Shown piece after piece: positions 1 through 5,699 of a stretch of 5,699 bases of DNA; position 1 is the stretch's first letter, and the number at the start of each line of letters is the position of its first letter. A program made the position numbers and the translations under genes. The notes beneath the pieces were generated by a model. The model saw only the letters and a program-made list of their open reading frames with translations. It made no database searches and was not told the origin of the DNA. The stretch comes from Candidatus Zhuqueibacterota bacterium (lineage in GTDB: Bacteria > SM23-31): contig JADFON010000144.1 of the NCBI GenBank assembly GCA_022562855.1, positions 1-5,699 on the forward strand, given 5' to 3'.

Positions 1-962
1 CCCAACAAACCTTCCCAAACCAAAGGATCGTAAGCTCCTTGATCTTGAAGTCCCTGGTAACTGAATCCTCCAAACTGCCTAAAGATAGGTCTGCCTTTAT
101 AGATTTCAACACCATCAAAAATTCGGTCACCATGGGCAATATACATTCCGGCGCCAGCGTCAATAACCGCCTTGGCAAAAGATTCCTGCCACTCATACAT
201 ATCTCCGGCTTTTTTATGACCATTTTCGCCGATCCCATCGGCATCCTCCTGGTCAATTTGAAAATGCTGGTAATAGATGACAAAATCTGCATTTTGACTT
301 GCAGATTTAACCGCAGCGATATTACGGTCCCAATCTTCATCCCAACCTGTCCAAACTCCATTTACACCTGGATTTGATTCCTTCGCTAAAACAACATCTC
401 TTTCATCCCGTGAGGTGGTTGCAGCAATAAGTGCTATTTTCATTCCTTTGACTTCAATAATTGCTGCGCGTGTTGCTTCTTCCAGATTATTTCCAGTTCC
501 TGCATGAGTTACACCATACTTTTTGGCAGCATCTATAGTCGCTAGTATCCCACAATTTCCTAAATCCCAAGCATGGTTATTTGACAAAGATTGTAGATTG
601 AAATTCATGGACGAGAGGAATTCCATAACATTTTCATGCACGGCATGGGGCCCACTTGTGTTACCTGGTCTATCACTTCCCAGCGCAGGTTCTCCTAACA
701 TCACCTGATAATCTTCCGGAAGATCACAGTTGTTATCAACAGTCATTTAAAAATTTGTAAATCCAATAACGGCAGATTCTATAATCGGTCTCAAACTGAA
801 AAAAGGATCGCTCAAGTGTTTGTCAGGATGCACTTTTATCAATGACTGACCAACAATAACCAAGTTGAGAGAAGGAGTATTTGAATCATTACATCCAAAC
901 GTAACAAGTAGACTTATCAAAAATACTATTTGTGCAATATGAAAATCTCTAAATATTTTCAT
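1..962 (-). pseudogene. CapA-family (PGA_cap metallophosphatase-like) lipoprotein gene, interrupted by an in-frame stop and cut by the window edge
   Basis: Translation starts at the ATG at 962-960, reads 71 codons, meets TAA at 749-747, then continues in the same frame for 248 open codons to the window edge. The first part has a hydrophobic signal segment ending at Cys24 (TFGC, a loose lipobox), then VIVGQS at about 36-40 in the place of the usual GDxML strand. The second part carries SLSNNHAWDLG, the typical NNHAxDxG motif, then VIYYQHFQ, IAHGDR and VEIYKGRPIF, all in CapA order. CapA-like proteins are metallophosphatase-fold proteins linked to poly-gamma-glutamate or surface-polymer work, but this member's substrate is unknown. 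The join reads GFTNF-stop-MTVDNN, where relatives have an [N][L/F]E motif, so GAA to TAA is the simplest event. An ATG directly follows the stop, so it could be called as two CDSs (747-962 and a partial one up to 746). No good ribosome site precedes that ATG. A sequencing error is also possible. Confidence 0.8.
744..749 (-). other. In-frame TAA followed directly by ATG inside the CapA-like gene
   Basis: On the minus strand the bases read ttt TAA ATG act, and all four codons are in the frame that encodes CapA-family sequence on both sides. The TAA falls where the family normally has the Glu of an Asn-Leu/Phe-Glu motif, and one base change (GAA to TAA) would explain it. The adjacent ATG could permit restart of translation, but no purine-rich Shine-Dalgarno is seen before it. 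A restarted product would lack both the lipoprotein signal and the first strand of the domain. Confidence 0.85.
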
Positions 963-1043
963 TTTTTATTCCCATCCGAGAATTCTAACAGGTTAATAAT
1001 ATCATACAAAAATATATTTATTTACTACGACTCACAAGTATTA

Positions 1044-1898
1044 TTATCGGATATCTCCTCCGGACTTCGCTGCGACCACTCTATTTCGCAGCACACCGAC
1101 GCCTTCAACCTCGATTTCAACTATATCGCCGGGTTTCATGGCTTTCGTGCTTCCCGGTGTACCGGTGAATATCACGTCTCCCGGCATCAGTGTGAAGTAC
1201 CGGCTCACATAGCTGACGATCGCATCGACGTCGAAAATAAGGTCTTTCGAGCTCTCTGATTGCACCACCTCACCGTTCAGGCGGGTCTGGACCAGGAGGT
1301 CGTTGTAGTTAAGACCACTGACAATCGCGGGGCCGATAGGTCCAAAGGTATCCGATGCTTTGGCCCGGAGCCACTGCAAATCGTTCCGCTGCCAGGTGCG
1401 CTCGCTTACGTCGTTGCCCGCAGTGACACCGAAAATGTAATCCGGAGCATCGGCGATCGAGACATTTTGTGCCTTTTTTCCGATAACGATCACCAGTTCG
1501 CCTTCGTAATGCAGGTTTTCGGAGTCTGCCGGGATCACGATCTCCTCCTCATGGGCGATGAGCGAGGTGGGGTACTTCGCGAACAATCCCGGGTATTCGG
1601 ATGCCGGACTGTTGCCCAAGTGGCTCCTATAATTCAATCCGACCGCAATTACCTTCGAGGGCTCGCAGGGGATCAAGAGCCGGACCTCAGCCAACCGCAC
1701 ATTCCTGCCCGTCGGTCGCGGCGAAGCAAAGAGATCTCCGTCGAGCTCGCGGATGATCTCGCCGTCAAGAATCCCATACGAGTCCCGTCCTTCATAGGCA
1801 TATCGAACGTATTTGGTGATCCCATCCTGCGCCAGGGCCATGCTGCCCGTAAAAAGCAAGCCCATCATGACCAATGCTGCCTGGTATATCATTCTCAT
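1044..1898 (-). CDS. Exported fumarylacetoacetate hydrolase (FAH) family protein
   Basis: This is a 284-residue protein with a complete FAH domain behind a Sec signal peptide. Family members are divalent-metal enzymes that hydrolyse, decarboxylate or isomerise beta-keto acid or acylpyruvate-like substrates. The actual substrate here cannot be read from sequence. Visible motifs are GLNYRSH (87-93), HYEGEL (130-135) with the expected metal ligands Glu132 and Glu134, NDVSER (162-167) with Asp163, the lysine in RAKASDTFGPIGP (Lys180), and GTPGS (246-250). An N-terminal FAH_N-like part covers about 28-80. Residues 1-24 form a signal peptide with a hydrophobic core and ALA before Gln24. The ATG at 1898 is chosen over the upstream in-frame ATG at 1943 because AGGAGG lies 8 nt before it and the signal peptide then starts properly. 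It follows the M28 peptidase gene by 63 bp. The gene is clearly more GC-rich than its neighbours. Export is odd, because this family is normally cytoplasmic. Confidence 0.9.
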   Translation of the reverse strand: MRMIYQAALVMMGLLFTGSMALAQDGITKYVRYAYEGRDSYGILDGEIIRELDGDLFASPRPTGRNVRLAEVRLLIPCEPSKVIAVGLNYRSHLGNSPASEYPGLFAKYPTSLIAHEEEIVIPADSENLHYEGELVIVIGKKAQNVSIADAPDYIFGVTAGNDVSERTWQRNDLQWLRAKASDTFGPIGPAIVSGLNYNDLLVQTRLNGEVVQSESSKDLIFDVDAIVSYVSRYFTLMPGDVIFTGTPGSTKAMKPGDIVEIEVEGVGVLRNRVVAAKSGGDIR

Positions 1899-1906
1899 TT
1901 CCCTAT

Positions 1907-1912
1907 CCTCCT
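1907..1912 (-). promoter_or_regulatory. Strong Shine-Dalgarno AGGAGG deciding the FAH-family start
   Basis: The minus strand reads AAAAAGGAGGATAGGGAA directly before the ATG at 1898, with 8 nt between AGGAGG and the start codon. This is the best ribosome binding site in the window. It fixes the start downstream of the longer possible frame that begins at 1943. The other genes have weak sites or none. Confidence 0.8.
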
Positions 1913-1961
1913 TTTTCATCCTCTTTACAGGGATGCGGTACAAAAATTATTTTACAATTTA

Positions 1962-3479
1962 TTATTTTTTTCGGGGCATTTTTTCGTCCATCATTGCTGA
2001 GAGATACACAAAACTCGCCATGATCACCGCGTTTTTCATCAGATCCTCCTGAACAAGGTTATCGTAAAAGTCCAGGTTCGTGTGTCCTGTGCCCTGTCCA
2101 ATTCTGTCCTGGAGGAACTGAAAAGCAGGCAGTCCTGCCCTGTCAAATGGGATATGGTCTGTACTGCCTACACTTCTTATGCTTACGGTGGTCATCCCAA
2201 GGTCATTAAATAAACTTGTCCATTTTGTAAATATTTGTCTTACAAATTCGTTTCCCTGCAAATAAATACCCCTGTATTGACCTTTATCGTAATCCTGGTT
2301 GTAATAGACCGAAAATTTGTTATAGGCGGGTTTTATCCCGGTTTGTGGGTCGCCAAAATATTTTTTCACATAGTTACTTGAGCCGCGCAGTCCATCTTCT
2401 TCGCTGCTCCATAAAGCAAACCGGATCGTACGGCGGGGTTTGGCGTCAATTGCTTTTAATATTCTCATTGCTTCAAACATGACCGAACAACCTGAAGCGT
2501 TGTCTGTCGCTCCCGGACTGGTATGCCATGAATCAAAATGAGAGCCGAGCATTACAATTTCATCCCTTAAATCGGGGTCCGTTCCGGGTATTTCTCCGAG
2601 TACATTATTTACTTGTGTTGCATTTCCAATATTGTTGCGTATCTCAACTTCAAGACTGACCGGTATTCCCCGTTTGATAATGCGGTACATCCTGTTATAT
2701 TGTTCGGGCAGAACAGTTATCATGGGGATAGAATTGACCATACCTTCGCGTGACCACCCGCTTTGGTTGGCTCCGGGTCTGGCAAAAGTCCTTACAACCC
2801 CGAGTCTTCCTCCCCTGCTCTCAATTACCAGGGCGGCGCCCTCAGATGTCAGGAAATCAAGACGCGCTACAGATGAAACCTGGTTTGGATTTGCAACCCG
2901 GGGGCTGCTTTGAGCAGGTGTTGGAAATACAGGGTCACGCAGGTCGTTCAGGTTTTCTTCAGTGCGGCGGTTTCTAATTATCGGAACAGTTGGATCTATC
3001 ATTAAAAGTGGAGATATTAAGACAATTTTATTCCTGAGCTGTCCTTTATATTTGGCAAGATCCTGTCTGCTGTTAATTTCGGCGATCAAAACCTCACCTG
3101 TGATCTTGCCATTGGTTCCGGGTGTATAGGCTAACGGGAATCCCACAATTGGATAATAGCCGGGTTCCAGCATATGAATTGATGTGTATTCATTGTCCCA
3201 ACTCACCCCATGATCCAATATCGGTTCAATAATAGTGTTTTCCAGTCCAATTTCTTCCATTTTTGCTTTTGCCCATATCTGAGCTTTTTTCATTCCAAGA
3301 GACCCGACCAACCGGTTTCCGTGAACATCGGTCATATAGCTTACAATGTCCATGACCTGTGACCTTTGGAAACCTTCTTCACGAATTTGCGCGATCACAT
3401 CAAGATCAGATTTTTCCTGGGCGATAATTGGCGAACTCAATAAGCCCGCTAACAAAAACAGCACATAAATTTTTCTCAT
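1962..3479 (-). CDS. Secreted M28-family zinc metallopeptidase (aminopeptidase/carboxypeptidase Q-like)
   Basis: This is a 505-residue exopeptidase of the M28 clan, expected to trim N- or C-terminal residues from peptides outside the cytoplasm using two zinc ions. A signal peptide spans about 1-21 (hydrophobic core, then IIAQ before EK). Residues of about 25-120 form a helical pro-region. A PA-like insert lies in about 120-290, and the catalytic domain occupies about 290-495. Zinc-site motifs are GSHFDSW (His314), GATDNASG (Asp326), the glutamate pair in WSSEEDG (Glu360/Glu361), the YNQDYD region (Asp396 is a candidate ligand) and TGHTNLDFYDN (His466). STDHIPFDRAGLPA (439-452) is also typical of the family. 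The start at 3479 is preferred to the in-frame ATG at 3506 because it puts the lysine/arginine-hydrophobic signal at the N terminus. No clear Shine-Dalgarno is visible. All expected catalytic residues are present, so it should be active. The FAH gene lies 63 bp downstream. Aminopeptidase and carboxypeptidase specificity cannot be separated from this sequence alone. Confidence 0.93.
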   Translation of the reverse strand: MRKIYVLFLLAGLLSSPIIAQEKSDLDVIAQIREEGFQRSQVMDIVSYMTDVHGNRLVGSLGMKKAQIWAKAKMEEIGLENTIIEPILDHGVSWDNEYTSIHMLEPGYYPIVGFPLAYTPGTNGKITGEVLIAEINSRQDLAKYKGQLRNKIVLISPLLMIDPTVPIIRNRRTEENLNDLRDPVFPTPAQSSPRVANPNQVSSVARLDFLTSEGAALVIESRGGRLGVVRTFARPGANQSGWSREGMVNSIPMITVLPEQYNRMYRIIKRGIPVSLEVEIRNNIGNATQVNNVLGEIPGTDPDLRDEIVMLGSHFDSWHTSPGATDNASGCSVMFEAMRILKAIDAKPRRTIRFALWSSEEDGLRGSSNYVKKYFGDPQTGIKPAYNKFSVYYNQDYDKGQYRGIYLQGNEFVRQIFTKWTSLFNDLGMTTVSIRSVGSTDHIPFDRAGLPAFQFLQDRIGQGTGHTNLDFYDNLVQEDLMKNAVIMASFVYLSAMMDEKMPRKK

Positions 3480-3589
3480 AATTTTTACCCGTTTATTTGA
3501 ATACAAATTACTGAAAACAAGTTATTTTAAAGTTGTCCAAAATCTTATAGTGCAGAACATCTATACCAACCATAGCTTTTCTATCCTTC

Positions 3590-3685
3590 TGTCATTCCCT
3601 GCCTGTCCATTTGGCTGTTGGGGCGGTCATTAGGCGGGAATCTCATATCTTTTTAGATCCCCGACAAAAAAACTCGGGGATGACA
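3590..3685. repeat. Interspersed-type inverted-repeat element with two hairpins
   Basis: The ends are near-inverted copies: TGTCATTCC at 3590-3598 against the complement of GGGATGACA at 3677-3685 (8 of 9 match). Inside are two stem-loops. ATTCCC-t-GCCT (3594-3604) pairs with AGGCGGGAAT (3632-3641), with one bulged base. ATCCCCGA (3657-3664) pairs perfectly with TCGGGGAT (3674-3681) around a 9-nt A-rich loop. There is no coding capacity and no U-run after either stem, so it is not a normal intrinsic terminator. The layout suits a small non-autonomous element or REP/dRS3-like palindromic repeat. Only one copy is in this window, so its repeated nature is inferred. Confidence 0.6.
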
Positions 3686-3865
3686 AATATACAAATAACT
3701 CGAAGGAATTATATTTAAAAAACAGAATCTCCTTACCGATCACGATACTAATCCTTAGATATTACTTATATGTTATAATACTATGAAGCGGAAAGGTTAT
3801 AATTCCAAATGTAAGCGTAATATAGATATACTACTACCATATGTCAATAGTTAAATGGGGAGGTG

Positions 3866-3879
3866 AAAATTGCAATTTT
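3866..3879. promoter_or_regulatory. 14-bp perfect palindrome AAAATTGCAATTTT
   Basis: This perfect dyad lies 36 bp downstream of the aconitase X small-subunit stop codon and about 390 bp upstream of the M28 start. It could be a protein-binding site or a weak AT-only hairpin. Such palindromes also arise by chance in AT-rich spacers, so the functional call is weak. Confidence 0.2.
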
Positions 3880-3915
3880 AATATTTTCGATATGTGCCTA
3901 AATTGTGCCAAAAAG

Positions 3916-4332
3916 TTACAATATTTTTATTGTGTTTTCTTTGTTTATTTTGAGGGTTTGTCCATTGCGCAGGTTTTGGAAGTCTTTTTCGGATATTGTC
4001 AGGATAGGGATCGGTTTTTTGTACATTTCGTCGGCAACGATCGATGCAAGCGCTAAGAAGTGATCTTTTTTTGTTGTTATAATTGCTGTCGGTGCTTTGC
4101 CGACGCGTATTGATTCGAGCAAGATAGCTGTGGTGGTGCTTGATCCTATTGTAAAGGGGATAGCCAGTATTTTGTTTGCCGCTATTTTTCCGGAGAGAGG
4201 GTGGCGTCTATCGATTATTTCACCTGTGTACTGGTCGTAACCTCCCCAAAAGCTGAGTGGTTGGTCGCTTATCAGGAGTTCGCCTTCAGATTCTCCCGGG
4301 ATAACCGGGTGTCCCTGTATTAGTTTTCCCAT
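3916..4332 (-). CDS. Aconitase X small subunit (DUF126 swivel domain)
   Basis: This 138-residue protein matches the swivelling domain of aconitase X, which closes over the catalytic large subunit and supplies active-site residues. Family signatures are LSFWGGYDQYTGEIID (26-41) followed by RRHPLSG (42-48), then PFTIGSSTTT (59-68) with the conserved serine loop, then GKAPTAII (78-85). The length is normal for a stand-alone subunit. Its ATG lies inside the 3' end of the large-subunit gene, with a 13-bp overlap in a different frame, so translational coupling and a one-to-one complex are likely. A separate small subunit marks this as the two-subunit type rather than the fused single-chain type. 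Known activities of the family are cis-3-hydroxy-L-proline dehydratase in bacteria and phosphomevalonate dehydratase in archaea. The window gives no decisive hint to either. Confidence 0.93.
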   Translation of the reverse strand: MGKLIQGHPVIPGESEGELLISDQPLSFWGGYDQYTGEIIDRRHPLSGKIAANKILAIPFTIGSSTTTAILLESIRVGKAPTAIITTKKDHFLALASIVADEMYKKPIPILTISEKDFQNLRNGQTLKINKENTIKIL

Positions 4333-5585
4333 ATTGTTTCGTCTGTTATTATTTTGCCTTTTATTGCTGAAATCACGCAGTCTTTTAGCTGCCCAAAGGC
4401 TACTTCTGTTCCAAGCAGTCCCGGTGAGTAGTAGGCAAATTTAGCTGAGTTTGTCATGAGCGTTTTTATGTTTTTGGGTATCATTGGGGATGTGAGGATA
4501 CAGGTATCTACGGTCAGTTTACCGCCGAAATTTTTCAGTGTTTGTATGTATCCTTTTTTGTCTGCTTTATCTCTCACTTCCCTGCTGCAGGATACTACGA
4601 ATATTGTATCCGGATGGCATTTTTGCTTTTCAATTAACGGGTTGAGTTTTTTGAATTCTTCTATGGAGAAGTGAGGACTTCCGAGTGCTATTATGTCCGG
4701 TTTATTATTTTTTGTCGTTGTCAGTTCGTTTTTTGCGTTTTTTATTTCGGTCATGGTTATTTCTTTTGATTCATCCGGCTTTTTGCCTTGAAAGGCTTCT
4801 TCGATCGTCTGCGCTTCGGGTGTTATGCCGATTATATGAAACATGGCGATGGCGCCTGCGGATGCTCCTCCGGCACACAGGGCTTTTAGCTGGTCTTCTG
4901 TCGGTTTAACACTGAATCCGTCTATAACCGGAATTTTGTCGATTACATTTTTACCGAGATAATATCCAAGCACGGAGTAGAAGGCGTCGTTTTCCTGAAG
5001 CTTGGCTGAAATATTTTTTAATGTATACAGTATGTTGCCTGCTCTGTTTTCTGTGAGATGGAGTCCGACAGCCGGAACCCGCCCGGTTATTGCCGCACAG
5101 ATATCGAGTAAATCAGGGTATCTCTCTGTTCGCGCTCCTATTACCGAGTTTGCAAATGCTATTGCGTTGGATTCTCCCCATGCTATCTGCTGCCCGAATT
5201 CCGGTCTGTATTGTGTCTGATAGGGGGCGCAGGTCCATGTAGTTATACATCCCATGTTTTGGTAAGCTACCATTTGACGGTAGGATTTGTCCGCCCAATC
5301 GGAAGGAACATCCCAATCTTTCAGTCCGCTTTTGTCGACTCCGCTTACGTTGAGCGTTGAGGGTACTTTTACTTTTGCACCAAGTTTTACCAGTCTTTCC
5401 GCATATTCAAGGGTTGCATCTCCCATGAAAAGTGAGCTGTCTATGTGCGCGGCTGTAATGTCCATCATGTTTTCCGCCTGGTAGACCTCCGCCATTCGTT
5501 TCATGATGGACATTGCCATTCGCGCGGCAGGACCATGTTCTCCCGCGATGAGCGCTTTGTCGTATTCGGTTAGTTTTAGCGGCAT
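4320..5585 (-). CDS. Aconitase X large (catalytic, Fe-S) subunit
   Basis: This 421-residue protein belongs to the DUF521/aconitase X catalytic family, cytoplasmic Fe-S hydro-lyases. It begins with the usual N terminus (LTEYDKALIAGEHG, 4-18), so the ATG at 5585 is accepted although no Shine-Dalgarno is seen. Conserved blocks are AAHIDSSLF (45-53), TTWTCAPYQ (115-123), WGESNAIAFANSVIGARTER (136-155), GLHLTENRAG (174-183), GSPHFSIEE (302-310) and TNSAKFAYYSPGLLG (378-392). Cys119, Cys333 (in VVSCSRE) and Cys362 (in VDTCIL) are the expected cluster cysteines, all present, so activity is likely. The small subunit overlaps its 3' end. In bacteria the characterised reaction is dehydration of cis-3-hydroxy-L-proline to Delta1-pyrroline-2-carboxylate. 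In archaea a homologous complex dehydrates phosphomevalonate. No partner gene of either pathway is visible here, so the substrate is left open. Confidence 0.95.
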   Translation of the reverse strand: MPLKLTEYDKALIAGEHGPAARMAMSIMKRMAEVYQAENMMDITAAHIDSSLFMGDATLEYAERLVKLGAKVKVPSTLNVSGVDKSGLKDWDVPSDWADKSYRQMVAYQNMGCITTWTCAPYQTQYRPEFGQQIAWGESNAIAFANSVIGARTERYPDLLDICAAITGRVPAVGLHLTENRAGNILYTLKNISAKLQENDAFYSVLGYYLGKNVIDKIPVIDGFSVKPTEDQLKALCAGGASAGAIAMFHIIGITPEAQTIEEAFQGKKPDESKEITMTEIKNAKNELTTTKNNKPDIIALGSPHFSIEEFKKLNPLIEKQKCHPDTIFVVSCSREVRDKADKKGYIQTLKNFGGKLTVDTCILTSPMIPKNIKTLMTNSAKFAYYSPGLLGTEVAFGQLKDCVISAIKGKIITDETIWEN

Positions 5586-5587
5586 AA

Positions 5588-5630
5588 TTTCACATATTTA
5601 ACATTGTTTTTTTCACGTATTTACATTGTT
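5588..5630. repeat. Imperfect tandem direct repeat in the aconitase X leader
   Basis: In plus-strand terms, TTTCACATATTTAACATTGTT (5588-5608) is repeated as TTTCACGTATTTACATTGTT (5611-5630), with one substitution and one single-base indel. The spacing is 23 bp, about two helical turns. The pair sits between the predicted promoter -10 and the aconitase X start codon. Each unit contains ACATTGT, a small ACA-N-TGT dyad. This suits a paired operator or a recent local duplication. Confidence 0.55.
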
Positions 5631-5635
5631 CTTCA

Positions 5636-5644
5636 ATTATACCA
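5636..5644 (-). promoter_or_regulatory. Extended -10 promoter for the aconitase X operon
   Basis: The minus strand reads TGGTATAAT, an exact TGnTATAAT extended -10. A poor -35 candidate (TTTCAA, 5658-5663) lies 16 nt upstream. Transcription would start near 5629, giving a leader of roughly 44 nt that contains the direct repeats. If the host is a Bacteroidota member, its primary sigma factor prefers a different -7 motif, which lowers confidence. Confidence 0.4.
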
Positions 5645-5666
5645 AATAGGGCATTTATTGAAACCT

Positions 5667-5699
5667 ATGAGCAGTTCAAAACAACACACCCATGAAAGC
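5667..5699 (+). CDS. Possible start of a divergent gene (only 11 codons visible)
   Basis: An ATG at 5667 on the plus strand opens a frame reading MSSSKQHTHES up to the window edge. It would diverge from the aconitase X operon across an 81-bp shared control region. This is the usual layout for a regulator next to its target, but no domain can be identified in so short a piece. No strong ribosome site precedes it, and an open stretch of this length is easily chance. Confidence 0.2.
   Translation, partial: MSSSKQHTHES

Larger units (their letters stand above)
3480..3915. other. 436-bp intergenic region between the aconitase X operon and the M28 gene
   Basis: No convincing protein or RNA gene is seen. 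From left to right in plus coordinates, it holds the AT-rich leader of the M28 gene (3480-3589), the two-hairpin inverted-repeat element (3590-3685), an AT-rich stretch (3686-3865), a 14-bp perfect palindrome (3866-3879) and the short tail after the aconitase X small subunit. The M28 promoter must lie here if that gene has its own, but I cannot place it confidently. Confidence 0.7.

Noticed and set aside
39-377. A 112-codon plus-strand frame opposite the CapA-like gene
   Set aside because: The minus strand here encodes continuous CapA-family sequence with conserved motifs, so this is a shadow frame.
994-1046. TAATAATA...TATTATTA inverted repeat at the end of the FAH gene as a terminator
   Set aside because: The stem is A/T only with a loop of more than 35 nt, and it overlaps the stop codon, so a stable terminator is unlikely.
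930-1259. A 109-codon plus-strand frame across the CapA/FAH gap
   Set aside because: It spans the spacer and the 3' end of a well-supported minus-strand gene, has no ribosome site and resembles no known protein.
1899-1943. Longer N terminus for the FAH-family protein starting at the ATG at 1943
   Set aside because: The extra 15 residues are highly charged and would precede the signal peptide, and the AGGAGG lies inside this stretch, pointing to the start at 1898.
1260-2000. A 246-codon open frame on the plus strand opposite the FAH gene
   Set aside because: It is a shadow of the GC-rich FAH gene. Its translation has no recognisable domain, it is rich in Arg/Asp/Gly in an unstructured way, and the minus-strand frame carries all the family motifs.
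3480-3506. Upstream in-frame ATG at 3506 for the M28 peptidase
   Set aside because: It would add nine residues before a signal peptide that already begins well at MRKIY. Neither site has a clear ribosome binding sequence to favour the longer form.
3657-3681. Perfect ATCCCCGA/TCGGGGAT hairpin as an intrinsic terminator of the aconitase X operon
   Set aside because: No run of U follows the stem on either strand, and it lies more than 230 bp past the last stop codon. It fits better as part of the repeat element.
3774-3779. TATAAT on the plus strand in the intergenic region
   Set aside because: There is no matching -35 and no plausible gene downstream on the plus strand. Such hexamers are common in AT-rich spacers.

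Overview
The window looks like a moderately AT-rich bacterial chromosome fragment. Every convincing gene lies on the minus strand, so transcription runs from high to low coordinates. The likely source is the Bacteroidota/FCB side of the tree, though this is inference. It rests on weak or absent Shine-Dalgarno sequences before most genes, an exported M28 peptidase with a C-terminal catalytic domain, a lipoprotein with a loose lipobox, and an intergenic two-hairpin repeat of a kind I associate with such genomes. No 16S rRNA or other taxonomic marker is present.

Reading in the direction of transcription from the right edge: about 80 bp of control region (5586-5666) holds an extended -10 promoter and an imperfect tandem direct repeat. 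It leads into a two-gene aconitase X operon, with the large [Fe-S] subunit (4320-5585) overlapping the small swivel-domain subunit (3916-4332) by 13 bp. A short open frame beginning at 5667 on the plus strand may be the start of a divergent gene, but only 11 codons are visible. A 436-bp intergenic region (3480-3915) follows, containing a roughly 96-bp inverted-repeat element with two hairpins. Next come an exported M28-family metallopeptidase (1962-3479) and, 63 bp further on, a fumarylacetoacetate-hydrolase-family protein with its own Sec signal peptide (1044-1898). At the left edge is a CapA-family metallophosphatase-like lipoprotein gene. A single in-frame TAA at 747-749 interrupts it, and it runs off the window.

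The genes do not form one recognisable pathway. Aconitase X enzymes are known as cis-3-hydroxy-L-proline dehydratases in bacteria and phosphomevalonate dehydratases in archaea, and nothing in this window decides between these. The M28 peptidase and the FAH-family protein both carry signal peptides and sit close together on one strand, so they may be co-expressed and act outside the cytoplasm. The FAH gene is more GC-rich than its neighbours and is the only gene with a textbook AGGAGG, which hints at a separate origin. The observations most worth following are the nonsense codon at the conserved Asn-[Leu/Phe]-Glu position of the CapA-like gene, the exported FAH-family enzyme, and the repeat-containing aconitase X leader.
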